Source: DYEP01 sp040755615
GTDB taxonomy: Bacteria > Bacillota > Sulfobacillia > DUSP01 > DYEP01
NCBI GenBank assembly: GCA_040755615.1
Contig: JBFMAL010000009.1
Coordinates: 6,538-70,537 of the forward strand
Direction: 5' to 3'
DNA length: 64,000 bases
Part shown: positions 17,141 to 25,250 of the stretch, piece by piece
Layout: each line of letters begins with the position of its first letter
Numbering within the stretch: position 1 is the first letter of the stretch
Notes under the pieces: generated by a model
What the model saw: the letters and a program-made list of their open reading frames with translations, nothing else
Databases searched by the model: none
What the model was told of the DNA's origin: nothing
Translations under genes and position numbers: made by a program

Positions 17141-18382
17141 CTAAAATCTCTCGAGCGCCCGCTTCACCAGTTCCTCTGTATGTAGAGCCACTTCAGCGGG
17201 ATCCACTGATAACCTAGCAACGCCGCTCTCCATGGCAGCTTTGGCCACTGCGGCAGCTACCGCGGGCGCTACCCGGCGGTCGAACGCCTTAGGTATGACG
17301 TAGTCGGCCGAGAGTTCATCCGGGGCGATAAGATCGGCGATGGCCCTCGCTGCAGCCACCTTCATGGGCTCGTTGATATCCTTCGCCCTCACGTCCAGCG
17401 CCCCGCGCAGCACACCCGGGAACGCCAGCACGTTGTTGACCTGGTTCGGGAAGTCCGAGCGGCCCGTGCCAACAACTTCTGCGCCTCCAGCAAACGCCTC
17501 TTCCGGGAAGATTTCCGGCATGGGGTTTGCCATGGCAAACACCACCGCACGCTTTGCCATGGACTTCACCATCTCCCGCGTGACCAATCCGGGACCTGAC
17601 ACGCCGATGAACACGTCCGCGCCGCGCATGGCCTCCGCCAGGTCTCCCTTCACCATATCCTTGTTGGTGCGCTCCGCAATGCGTTCTTTGTAGACATTCA
17701 TGCCGTGCTCGCGCCCTTTGTAGATGGCACCGGCCCTGTCGCATAAGATCACATCGCCAAGTCCCAGATCCATAAGCAAGAGCGTGGTGGCGATGCCGGC
17801 CGCGCCCGCGCCGACCACCACCGCCTTAATACCTGAAAGCTCTTTTCCCACGATCTTAAGTGCGTTGAACATCGCCGCGGTGACTACTATGGCTGTCCCG
17901 TGCTGGTCATCGTGGAAAATGGGGATGTTGGTTTCAGCCTTCAGTCTCTCTTCGATATAGAAGCAGCGGGGGGCGGAAATGTCCTCGAGGTTTACCCCTC
18001 CGAAAGTGGGCTCAAGCTTCTTCACGAGGTCTACGATTTCGTCGGGGTCATTTGTAGCGACGCAGATGGGAAAGGCATCCACACCACCGAAGCACTTGAA
18101 CAATACGGACTTGCCTTCCATTACAGGCATGGCAGCCTCGGGACCGATGTCGCCCAGCCCGAGCACGGCTGTGCCGTCGGAAACCACGGCGACCAGGTTG
18201 CTCTTGGCCGTGTACTCGTAGACCTTTGATACATCACGGTAAATTTCGATGCAGGGCTCCGCTACCCCAGGCGTGTACGCCAGGCTGAGGTCTCGCTTAT
18301 CGAGTACGGGCACCTTGCTTACAACCTCCACCTTGCCCACATTGTCCCTATGCAGCTTGAGCGCGTCCTCTCGAATGGACAT
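17141..18382 (-). CDS. Malic enzyme (malate to pyruvate)
   Basis: A 413-residue prokaryotic malic enzyme. Visible are the substrate region SLAYTPGVAEPC, the metal-binding stretch NLEDISAPRCFYIE with FHDDQHGTA, the NAD(P)-binding AVVVGAGAAGIA and the C-terminal MANPMPEI and TGRSDFPNQVNNVLAFPG. It decarboxylates malate to pyruvate and CO2 with NAD(P) reduction, or the reverse. The short form without a phosphotransacetylase domain is typical of NAD-linked enzymes, but cofactor choice cannot be fixed here. The ATG follows AGGAGG. Next to fumarase it links the C4 and C3 pools. Confidence 0.92.
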   Translation of the reverse strand: MSIREDALKLHRDNVGKVEVVSKVPVLDKRDLSLAYTPGVAEPCIEIYRDVSKVYEYTAKSNLVAVVSDGTAVLGLGDIGPEAAMPVMEGKSVLFKCFGGVDAFPICVATNDPDEIVDLVKKLEPTFGGVNLEDISAPRCFYIEERLKAETNIPIFHDDQHGTAIVVTAAMFNALKIVGKELSGIKAVVVGAGAAGIATTLLLMDLGLGDVILCDRAGAIYKGREHGMNVYKERIAERTNKDMVKGDLAEAMRGADVFIGVSGPGLVTREMVKSMAKRAVVFAMANPMPEIFPEEAFAGGAEVVGTGRSDFPNQVNNVLAFPGVLRGALDVRAKDINEPMKVAAARAIADLIAPDELSADYVIPKAFDRRVAPAVAAAVAKAAMESGVARLSVDPAEVALHTEELVKRALERF

Positions 18383-18392
18383 AATCTACCTC

Positions 18393-18941
18393 CTAACGTT
18401 TATAACGCTTCTGCCCTTCCTCGTAAACATCACGTCCCTCCGTGTCGATACCAACTATCGCCGGGAAATGTTCGACTTCGAGCCTGTATACCGCTTCGGG
18501 GCCCAGGTCCGGGTAGGCCACCACTTCCGCCTTCCTGATGCGTTGAGCGAGCAGTGCTCCCGCTCCTCCGACAGCGAGAAAATACACGGCGGCCACATCT
18601 TTCATAGCGTCCTTGACTGCCTGGCTTCTTTTGCCCTTGCCGATCATCCCCCGAAGACCCGCTTGTGTTAGCATAGCAGGGGTGTACGCGTCCATCCGTC
18701 CGCTCGTGGTGGGCCCGGCGGATCCGATGACCTGGCCTGGTTTGGCAGGGCAGGGACCGACGTAGTAAATGATCTGGTCAGTCAGGTCTACAGGCAGGGG
18801 CTGACCGGCCGCTATCGCCTCCGTCATCCGCTTGTGCGCCGCGTCGCGGGCGGTGTAGATCACGCCGGAGATGAGCACGCGGTCCCCCGCGATCAACGAT
18901 CTGGCCTGGGACTTGTCAAACGGGGTAGTGATCCTTCTCAT
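18393..18941 (-). CDS. Class I fumarate hydratase, beta subunit
   Basis: A 182-residue FumA-C-terminal-type hydro-lyase domain. The motifs include GDRVLISGVIYTARDAAHKR, GPCPAKPGQVIGSAGPTTSGRMD and GMIGKG, which are shared with the L-tartrate dehydratase and fumarase beta family. With the alpha subunit it hydrates fumarate to malate using a 4Fe-4S cluster. The ATG at 18941 has GAGGTG upstream. L-tartrate dehydratase is the alternative, but malic enzyme, fumarate reductase and succinyl-CoA synthetase around it support fumarase. Confidence 0.88.
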   Translation of the reverse strand: MRRITTPFDKSQARSLIAGDRVLISGVIYTARDAAHKRMTEAIAAGQPLPVDLTDQIIYYVGPCPAKPGQVIGSAGPTTSGRMDAYTPAMLTQAGLRGMIGKGKRSQAVKDAMKDVAAVYFLAVGGAGALLAQRIRKAEVVAYPDLGPEAVYRLEVEHFPAIVGIDTEGRDVYEEGQKRYKR

Positions 18942-18953
18942 CTAGGCTTCACC

Positions 18954-19796
18954 TCACAACTGGATTTCCGCGTGCCTTGCGGCGTGGCACTGGATGTTCA
19001 CGGCTACGGGCAGCGCGCCGATGTGCGTAGGGTGGGTCTCCACGTGGACAGCGAGCGCGGTGATCCGGCCGCCCAGCCCCTGCGGGCCGATGCCGGTGTT
19101 GTTCACCGCCTCAAGTATCTCGGACTCAAGTTTCTCCACCTCGGGGTCTGGATGGTGCTGGCCGACAGGTCGAAGCAGCGCCTTCTTGGCGAGCAGCGCG
19201 GCGGTCTCCATCATGCCCCCCACTCCCACCCCCACGATGATGGGGGGGCACGGGTTTGATCCCGCCCTACTCACGGTCTCGACCACGAAGTCCACCACGC
19301 CGCGCTTTCCGTCGGCGGGTACCATCATCCTGAGCTGGCTCATGTTCTCACTGCCAGTACCCTTGGGGCATACGACGATCTTTAAGCGATCCCCAGGCAC
19401 GATGCAGGTGTGGACGATGGCCGGGGTGTTATCCCCCGTGTTCTTCCTGTCAAAAGGATCCCGCACTACCGATTTCCTCAGGTACCCACGGGAGTATCCC
19501 CTGCGCACGCCCTCGTCGATGGCCTCCTGCAGAGAGCCCCCGGTAAAATGCACGTCCTGCCCGACTTCAAGGAACACAATGGCGACGCCGGTATCTTGGC
19601 AAATGGGGACCTCAGCTGACCTGGCCAGTTCGGCATTTTCAATGAGCAGTCCGATGATCTCCCTTCCGACTTCCGATTCCTCCGCTTCTTTTGCCCACCG
19701 GAGGCGTTCCAACACGTCACTGGGCAGCCGGTTGGCGGCCTGGATACACAGCTGCTCCACCGCGTCGGTCACCTTTGACACCGGTATCTCTCTCAA
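18954..19796 (-). CDS. Class I fumarate hydratase, alpha subunit
   Basis: A 280-residue catalytic subunit with the 4Fe-4S cysteine positions in VPICQDTG, TCIVPGD and SNPCPP, plus GTGSENMS and GVGVGGMMETA. The frame is open to 19997, but the family start is the residue before REIPVSK; the TTG at 19796 fits that and has AAGGAGGG nine bases upstream, so it is chosen. The upstream ~200 bases then become a leader containing a nine-pair hairpin. It forms the fumarase with the beta subunit 12 bases downstream. Oxygen sensitivity is expected for this enzyme class. Confidence 0.88.
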   Translation of the reverse strand: MREIPVSKVTDAVEQLCIQAANRLPSDVLERLRWAKEAEESEVGREIIGLLIENAELARSAEVPICQDTGVAIVFLEVGQDVHFTGGSLQEAIDEGVRRGYSRGYLRKSVVRDPFDRKNTGDNTPAIVHTCIVPGDRLKIVVCPKGTGSENMSQLRMMVPADGKRGVVDFVVETVSRAGSNPCPPIIVGVGVGGMMETAALLAKKALLRPVGQHHPDPEVEKLESEILEAVNNTGIGPQGLGGRITALAVHVETHPTHIGALPVAVNIQCHAARHAEIQL

Positions 19797-19826
19797 GTCG
19801 ATTCCCTCCTTGCCGACAAAATGAAG

Positions 19827-19860
19827 ACCGGCTTCCCTGGCAATACCCTGTGAAGCCGGT
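19827..19860 (-). terminator. Hairpin in the fumarase leader, terminator- or attenuator-like
   Basis: ACCGGCTTC at 19827-19835 pairs perfectly with GAAGCCGGT at 19852-19860 across a 16-base loop. On the minus strand the stem is followed by CTTCATTTTG, then by the fumarase ribosome-binding site about 20 bases later. It could terminate the upstream acs/met transcript or adjust its read-through into the C4 genes. Confidence 0.5.
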
Positions 19861-19993
19861 AACCGTACCCGGTTTGCGCATGCCGGGTGACCCCGGCCCG
19901 CTGCAGGTACGAAGGCCGAATAAATCGCTTCCCGCACGCGACTTCGAGTTCCATCCCGCGCGGTCTGCACCATATTATCGGGAGATGAAGCGC

Positions 19994-20323
19994 TCAAGGT
20001 CTCCTTTTCAGATGGTATGCCCTGAACTTCTCCCTGATGATCTTCATAGCAGTGATGATAGCCTTCTGGGCGCTCCCGTGGTAACGCTCCTCGATGTCCG
20101 CCACGATGGCGTCAAAGTCCTCCTCGAGGTTTAGCCCCTTCACCATGCGGATGAAGAAGTCCCTGCCTACCCCCGTGGCCAGCGTGCACTCAGCAGCGAG
20201 TATGTAGCCCCTTTGGTCCACCTCAAGGCCCACACCCACCACTTTGTACAGCTCAGACGCGGTGATACCTGCAGGCAGTTTTGCATACCCCGAGAAAAAC
20301 AGGGTATCCCGGGATCCGCCCAA
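19994..20323 (-). CDS. DUF3870 family protein
   Basis: A 109-residue small protein starting with TTG after GGAGGTG. The segments LFFSGYAKLPAGITASELYK, VVGVGLEVD and AAECTLATGVGRDFF are those of DUF3870, a Bacillota family without known function. It is predicted to be soluble, with no signal peptide, and has one conserved Cys in ECTLAT. It lies between metF and the fumarase genes in the same direction. No function is claimed. Confidence 0.8.
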   Translation of the reverse strand: MGGSRDTLFFSGYAKLPAGITASELYKVVGVGLEVDQRGYILAAECTLATGVGRDFFIRMVKGLNLEEDFDAIVADIEERYHGSAQKAIITAMKIIREKFRAYHLKRRP

Positions 20324-20402
20324 AATGCCCTCACCTCCACATGCGTTAGTGTTCAGAATTCTACGGCACGATTGGGAATCCTTCTATGTGCATGTTTTCA
20401 CA

Positions 20403-21326
20403 TCAGGTCATCGCAGGTCTGGGCAGCAGCCCGCAGCGCTCCACGATCTCAGGCACGATGGATTCCCACGCGATGGCCATGATATGCACGCCCTTAACGC
20501 CTGGGATCTCCATGCACTGCTTAATGATTTCAACGCAGATAGCGACGCCTTCTTCCGCCTGCCGATCCTTGGGCACGCCTTTCATGCGGGACAGCAGCTC
20601 GTCGGGCACGGCCATACCGGGGACCTCCTTCATGTACTTAAGTGCCCCGTAGGACTTGGCCGGCACTACTCCAGCCATGATGTATACCTTTTCATGAAGT
20701 CCCATGTCGCGCACCATCTCCATCCACTTGGCGAACCGTCTTAAATCGAAAATCGCCTGTGTCTGGATGAAGTCCGCGCCCGCAGCCACTTTCTTGGCCA
20801 GGCGCATCGCACGGAACTCGAATGGGTCGCCGAAAGGATTCTCCGCGGCGCCGATAAACATCCTGGGCTCCACCTTGCACTCCTCGCCGGACAGAAACAC
20901 GCGGTCATCCCGCAGACGTTTCACCATGTTGATGAGCTGGATGGAATCAAGGTCGTACACGTTCTTCCCGGTCGGGTGATTGCCGAAGGACTGGTGGTCA
21001 CCTGACAGGCACAGGATGTCACGGATCCCGAGACTGTACGCGCCCAGGATATCGCTCTGCATGGCGATGCGGTTTCGGTCCCTGCAGGTCATCTGCATGA
21101 TGGGCGTAGCCCCCGCGTTCAGCACGTGCACAGACGCGGCGATGGAAGACAGCCGCACAATGGCAGTCTGGTTGTCAGTCAGGTTCACGCCGTCAACAAA
21201 GTCGCGCAGGAGTTCCGCATGCTTGGTAATGCTTTTTGAGGACGCGCTCTTTGGCGGCCCGCACTCGGCCGTCACAACGAAGTGGCCAGCATGAAACAGT
21301 CTTTCCAGCTTGCTGTCTGTTTTCAC
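20403..21326 (-). CDS. metF: Methylenetetrahydrofolate reductase
   Basis: A 307-residue TIM-barrel flavoprotein. The family pattern includes FVVTAECGPPKSA, DGVNLTDNQTA, QMTCRDRNRIA and ILCLSGDHQ. It reduces methylene-tetrahydrofolate to methyl-tetrahydrofolate in the methyl branch of the Wood-Ljungdahl pathway. Acetogen MetF lacks an NADH site and works with MetV; the metV stop overlaps the metF GTG by four bases. The Flx and Hdr genes just upstream suggest that electrons arrive through a bifurcating complex, as proposed for the MetFV-HdrABC-MvhD complex of Moorella thermoacetica. Confidence 0.93.
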   Translation of the reverse strand: MKTDSKLERLFHAGHFVVTAECGPPKSASSKSITKHAELLRDFVDGVNLTDNQTAIVRLSSIAASVHVLNAGATPIMQMTCRDRNRIAMQSDILGAYSLGIRDILCLSGDHQSFGNHPTGKNVYDLDSIQLINMVKRLRDDRVFLSGEECKVEPRMFIGAAENPFGDPFEFRAMRLAKKVAAGADFIQTQAIFDLRRFAKWMEMVRDMGLHEKVYIMAGVVPAKSYGALKYMKEVPGMAVPDELLSRMKGVPKDRQAEEGVAICVEIIKQCMEIPGVKGVHIMAIAWESIVPEIVERCGLLPRPAMT

Positions 21327-21991
21327 AGCGCCACGTCCTCCCTTCTCACGCGCCTCGGCCCGCCGTCGCGCGCCCGCGACCAGTCTTTAGGCGGGATGAT
21401 TTCCATCATGAGCCACAGCTTCCCCAGTTCCTTCAGCCTGTCATAGATGAGCTGCCACGCGCAGTCCGTCTCCTTGGATACCTCGCACTTGCCGCCAGAT
21501 GAGCCCCCGCATGGACCGTTCAGGAGGCTCTTTGAGCACCTGATGATAGGGCAGATCCCACCGGTCAGGTGGAGGATGCACTGGCCGCAGAAACCGCAGC
21601 GCTCTTCCCACTGGCCTGCGGTCACCGCACCTCCGCCGAACTTAGTATCAAGCGCGGGCACCACCCACGCGCTGCGGTAGCGCTCGGACAGAAACTGCAC
21701 GCCTACACCGCACCCCATGGAGACGATGGTATCCACGTCTTCCATGTCTTGTGCGATCTCCTCCAGGAACTCAGGGTCACACTGCCGGTTGAGCGTGGCG
21801 GTCTTGATTTCCACATCCCTTTTGGCCTGCCTGAAGTGGAGCCGGAGCAGACTGGCCAGCACCTCCACTTCGCGCTGCCCGCCGGCCTGGCATACCGTGA
21901 CGCATTCGGAGCATCCGGCCACCAGTATGCGCCGGGCGTCTTTCAGAAAACCGATTATCTCAGGCAGGGGTTTTCTCTCTGCGACAATCAT
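21323..21991 (-). CDS. metV: MetV, zinc/iron-sulfur partner of MetF
   Basis: A 222-residue protein of the methylenetetrahydrofolate reductase C-terminal (MetV) family. Cysteine groups are GCSECVTVC near the N terminus, CGFCGQCILHLTGGICPIIRC in the middle and LLNGPCGGSSGGKCEV. MetV is the electron-entry subunit for MetF in acetogens. The ATG follows AGGAGGGG. It lies 21 bases after FlxA and overlaps metF, so MetFV and the Flx genes appear to be one unit. Confidence 0.9.
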   Translation of the reverse strand: MIVAERKPLPEIIGFLKDARRILVAGCSECVTVCQAGGQREVEVLASLLRLHFRQAKRDVEIKTATLNRQCDPEFLEEIAQDMEDVDTIVSMGCGVGVQFLSERYRSAWVVPALDTKFGGGAVTAGQWEERCGFCGQCILHLTGGICPIIRCSKSLLNGPCGGSSGGKCEVSKETDCAWQLIYDRLKELGKLWLMMEIIPPKDWSRARDGGPRRVRREDVAL

Positions 21992-22012
21992 CTCGCCTTT
22001 CCCCTCCTCCTT

Positions 22013-22852
22013 TTAGTACTCCTGGGGCATCTGGCGAAGCTGTTCGTACGTGAACACGGGTCCGTCCTTGCACACGTACCTCGGTCCGATGTTGCAGCGG
22101 CCGCACTTGCCCACGCCACACTTCATCCTCATCTCGAGGGTGGTTACGATCTGGGACGGGGAAAACCCGAGCTTCTCCAGGTTCTGCAGCACAAACTTGA
22201 TCATGATGGGAGGGCCGCACGTAATGGCGATGGTGTTTTCAGGACTTGGACCTACCTCCATTAGTACCGCAGGCACAAACCCCTCCCTGCCGGTCCACGT
22301 CTCGTCACCCCGGTCCACAGTCAGGTAAAACCGGATGTCCTCCCGCTTCTCCCATTTCTCCAGCTCCCACTTAAACACCAGGTCGCCAGGGCTTCTCGCC
22401 CCGTAGATGATCGTCACGTCGCGGAATTTGCCGCGGTGCTCGTCATCGAGCACGTAGGTGATGAGCGACCGCAGCGGGGCAAGTCCGATGCCTCCCGCGA
22501 TGAACACCAGGTGTTTGCCTTCCATGATTTCCACGGGGAAGTGGTTGCCGTACGGTCCTCGCACGCCGATGAGCTCGCCGGGCGCGGAATAGTGCAGCGC
22601 CGTGGTCACCTCCCCAGCCTTCTTTATGGAAAACTCGAGGTAACCTTTTTGGGTTGGCGACGAGGTAATAGATATGGGCGCCTCGCCCACGCCGAACACG
22701 GACAGCTCGGCGAACTGCCCCGGCCTGTACTGGAAGCTATCCCACACCGATTCGTCCTCGAACACCACCCTGAACGTTTTCACGTCGTTCGCTGCGGTTT
22801 CAGTGATGATCTCTTTGATCCTTGCTTTGTGGGGAATATAAAGGTTTGACAT
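22013..22852 (-). CDS. flxA: FlxA-like FAD/NAD(P)-binding oxidoreductase
   Basis: A 279-residue ferredoxin-reductase-type protein. It has an FAD domain (YRPGQFAELSVFG, APISITSS), an NAD(P) domain (LVFIAGGIGLAPLRSLI, CGPPIMIKFV) and a C-terminal 2Fe-2S motif KCGVGKCGRCNIG ... VC. This is the PyrK / hydrogenase-gamma / FlxA arrangement. In FlxABCD-HdrABC, FlxA is where NADH enters. The ATG at 22852 overlaps the flxB stop (TGATG); a GTG three bases earlier is possible. Followed by metV, it suggests that NAD(P)H is one redox partner of the methylene-THF step. Confidence 0.85.
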   Translation of the reverse strand: MSNLYIPHKARIKEIITETAANDVKTFRVVFEDESVWDSFQYRPGQFAELSVFGVGEAPISITSSPTQKGYLEFSIKKAGEVTTALHYSAPGELIGVRGPYGNHFPVEIMEGKHLVFIAGGIGLAPLRSLITYVLDDEHRGKFRDVTIIYGARSPGDLVFKWELEKWEKREDIRFYLTVDRGDETWTGREGFVPAVLMEVGPSPENTIAITCGPPIMIKFVLQNLEKLGFSPSQIVTTLEMRMKCGVGKCGRCNIGPRYVCKDGPVFTYEQLRQMPQEY

Positions 22853-23862
22853 CACTTCACCTCCCCGATCTCGGAGATGACCTCACGGATATCTGTGTTC
22901 ACAGGGCATACCTCCACGCAGCGCCCGCAACCCACACACGCAATGGCGCCGGAGTTCACCGGGAAATAATTGAACTTGTGCATGATACGCTGGCGCATGC
23001 GCTGCTTACCCGAGGTCCTCGGGTTGTGACCTGAGGTGTGCAGGGTAAACAGCGGGAACATGCACGAGTCCCAGTTTCTCACCCGGTGGCCTTCGGTGGT
23101 CTTTGCCTCATCGGTCACGTCAAAACAGTGGCACGTGGGGCAAAGGTACGCGCACGCGGCGCAGCCCAAGCATTTTTCGTGGATCCTGTCCCAGATCTCG
23201 TGTTCGAACATGTGAGTGAGCTTGTCGGGCAGGACCTCCGCTGGATATCTCGGCATCATATCGCGCGCGAGGTCGGCAAGGGCAGATGCGCGCGCTTCTA
23301 CTTCGCCTGAACCTTCAGGCAGTTCCCCCACGAGCGCCTCGCCCCGTCCGGTCAGCGGGTACACCGCGTATTCGTCCCCTGTGTCAACAAACAGTACGTC
23401 AAGCCCTTCTGTACCGTGAGGATCCCCGGCTACGGAGGTGCAGAAACACGAGCGCAAAGGCTTGTTGCAGCCAAGCCCGACGAGCACGGTGCGTTCCCTC
23501 TTTGCCTTGTACAGATCATCGGTGAAGCGCTCGTCAAGGAATACCCTGTCAAGCAGCGCAAGGCTTCTGGCATCACAGGGTCTTACGCCGAATACTACCG
23601 TCTGCTCATGGTCCTGGTCTATTGGTGATAGCTCCGCGTTCATCCTGTCGCCAGTATAGGCAAACATCCGCTCCGACCTCGGGAAAAACAGCTCTTTCAG
23701 GGGTTTCCAGGTGTTCCGGCCCAAATCCAACTCGGCCCCGGGTTCCCACGGAGCGAGATTTGTCATCTCATCTTGCCGCGCGGGGGCAAGCACCCTGGCC
23801 GACTGGGACCACTTACCCAAAAGGCACGGCAGGTCTTTCTTCTGTAGTATCTTGACGGCCAT
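22852..23862 (-). CDS. flxB: FlxB-like 4Fe-4S protein
   Basis: A 336-residue protein. The N-terminal domain has VVFGVRPCDARSLALLDRVF and GLGCNKPLRSCFC; two C-terminal 4Fe-4S motifs are CLGCAACAYLCPTCHC and CVGCGRCVEVCP. This matches the FlxB / sulfhydrogenase-beta (4Fe-4S, HydB/HycB-like) family. Upstream codons to 23943 are in frame, but the ATG at 23862 has GAGGGGG and gives the family start MAVKILQKKDL. It is expected to relay electrons between FlxA and FlxC/MvhD. Confidence 0.83.
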   Translation of the reverse strand: MAVKILQKKDLPCLLGKWSQSARVLAPARQDEMTNLAPWEPGAELDLGRNTWKPLKELFFPRSERMFAYTGDRMNAELSPIDQDHEQTVVFGVRPCDARSLALLDRVFLDERFTDDLYKAKRERTVLVGLGCNKPLRSCFCTSVAGDPHGTEGLDVLFVDTGDEYAVYPLTGRGEALVGELPEGSGEVEARASALADLARDMMPRYPAEVLPDKLTHMFEHEIWDRIHEKCLGCAACAYLCPTCHCFDVTDEAKTTEGHRVRNWDSCMFPLFTLHTSGHNPRTSGKQRMRQRIMHKFNYFPVNSGAIACVGCGRCVEVCPVNTDIREVISEIGEVK

Positions 23863-23875
23863 AGTAGCGCCCCCT

Positions 23876-24814
23876 CTACTTGATAAAGTCATTGGGATCA
23901 TCCGCCCTGAAGGTGGAGAGCACCTGCTTTCCCTCGTGCTCAAGCCCTGCAGTAAAGCCGAACAGTTCTCTCACGTCCCGCTCTAGCTTTTTGTTCAGCG
24001 CCCGCAGGTCCACGCCCATCGGACACGCCTTCACGCACGCGCCGCAGTCTACGCATCGGCCGGCGAGGTGCAAGGCCCTTATAATATGGAAGATCGCCGT
24101 ATCGCTCGGATCGTCCGTGCCGCCCACCCACCTCGGGGCCGAGCGGTCTACGAAACACTCCTTGCAGTAGCAGCCGGGGCACGCCTGCCTGCAGGCGTAG
24201 CACCTGATGCACTTTTCAAACTGGGCGGTAAAATATGCCCAGCGCTCATCCGGCGTGAGTCTTTCCATGTCGTCCACGAGGGCAAAGGGTTCCGCCACCT
24301 GCGCCGCAGCGGCTTCACCCAGCTTTATCGCAGCGCCCGGTGCCTCCTTCACCTCGCACGTCTCGCAGGACGGGTGGAGCACTTCAAAAAGCTGTAGCGT
24401 CTCCTCCCAACCGTCGCCGCGCACGCGGACGGTGTCGCCGTCCATCTCCGCACCGGTGATCTCCTTTCCCGAAAGCCGCCGAGAAAGCCTGTCTCGTCCG
24501 ATCACTCCCTGGCACGGCACGCCGATGACCACCACGTTACCGGGGTCAAGCTGCCTCTCCCTCAGGTATTCCTGCACCGAGCGGGCGTCGCAGCCCTTAG
24601 CCACCACCGCGAGGCGTTTCCCGGCGTATCGCGGAAGGTAGGTGGACAGGTTGTTCTCGCACGTGGCGTCGAATACGGCGCACTCCGCATCTTCTGCGTT
24701 CCTTATAAACACGGGGGTCGAGCGCAGCGGCAGGCTGCCCTTTGCGTACGCGATCACCAGGTCCACTTTGCCGCCGGCCAGCATCTCACGTATAACGCGT
24801 CTAAGCTCTTCCAC
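23876..24814 (-). CDS. flxC: FlxC-like / FdhB-like iron-sulfur protein
   Basis: A 312-residue protein. Its N-terminal half has VVAKGCDARSVQEYLRERQ and GVPCQG. The C-terminal clusters are CIRCYACRQACPGCYCKEC and CVDCGACVKACP. The cluster region is very close to that of the FdhB-like protein at 6399-7505, so each giant HdrA has such a partner. The GTG start follows GGAGGG, and the gene start overlaps the preceding mvhD end by 14 bases. Confidence 0.82.
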   Translation of the reverse strand: MEELRRVIREMLAGGKVDLVIAYAKGSLPLRSTPVFIRNAEDAECAVFDATCENNLSTYLPRYAGKRLAVVAKGCDARSVQEYLRERQLDPGNVVVIGVPCQGVIGRDRLSRRLSGKEITGAEMDGDTVRVRGDGWEETLQLFEVLHPSCETCEVKEAPGAAIKLGEAAAAQVAEPFALVDDMERLTPDERWAYFTAQFEKCIRCYACRQACPGCYCKECFVDRSAPRWVGGTDDPSDTAIFHIIRALHLAGRCVDCGACVKACPMGVDLRALNKKLERDVRELFGFTAGLEHEGKQVLSTFRADDPNDFIK

Positions 24815-25250
24815 GCGCCGTCCCTCCTTTCACTAGTTTGACAGAGGGACCAAGCTCTTTCACCGTCTCTGTCACTTCTTTGATCACCTGGGCGAACTTT
24901 TGCCCCTCAGCCGCCGACACCCAGGAAAACTGGACCCGGCCGGGCTCGATCCCCATGTACTCAAGGAGGTTCTTAAGCAGCAAAAACCTCCTCCGCGCCA
25001 GCAGGTTGCCGGCGAGGTAATGGCAATCACCGGGGTGGCAGCCGGAGACGAGCACGCCGTCAGCGCCGCGCTGCAGCGCCTTCAAGATGAATATGGGGTT
25101 TATTGACCCGGAGCACGGTACCCGGATGACCCTCACGTTGGGCGGGTACTGGAACCTGGATATCCCGGCCAGGTCTGCCCCGGCGTAGCTGCACCAGTGG
25201 CAAAGGAATGCCACGATCCGCGGTTCCCAGTTGGCTTCTTTGTTTACCAT
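24801..25250 (-). CDS. MvhD/FlxD-type 2Fe-2S subunit (copy 2)
   Basis: A 149-residue MvhD homologue with FLCHWCSYAGAD (Cys17, Cys20), VPCSGSINP (Cys46) and SGCHPGDCHY (Cys71, Cys76). The frame is open to 25316, but the ATG at 25250 matches the family start and overlaps the giant hdrA stop by seven bases, so it is chosen. It should join the Flx subunits to HdrA. Its C terminus is basic and overlaps flxC. Confidence 0.88.
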   Translation of the reverse strand: MVNKEANWEPRIVAFLCHWCSYAGADLAGISRFQYPPNVRVIRVPCSGSINPIFILKALQRGADGVLVSGCHPGDCHYLAGNLLARRRFLLLKNLLEYMGIEPGRVQFSWVSAAEGQKFAQVIKEVTETVKELGPSVKLVKGGTARGRA

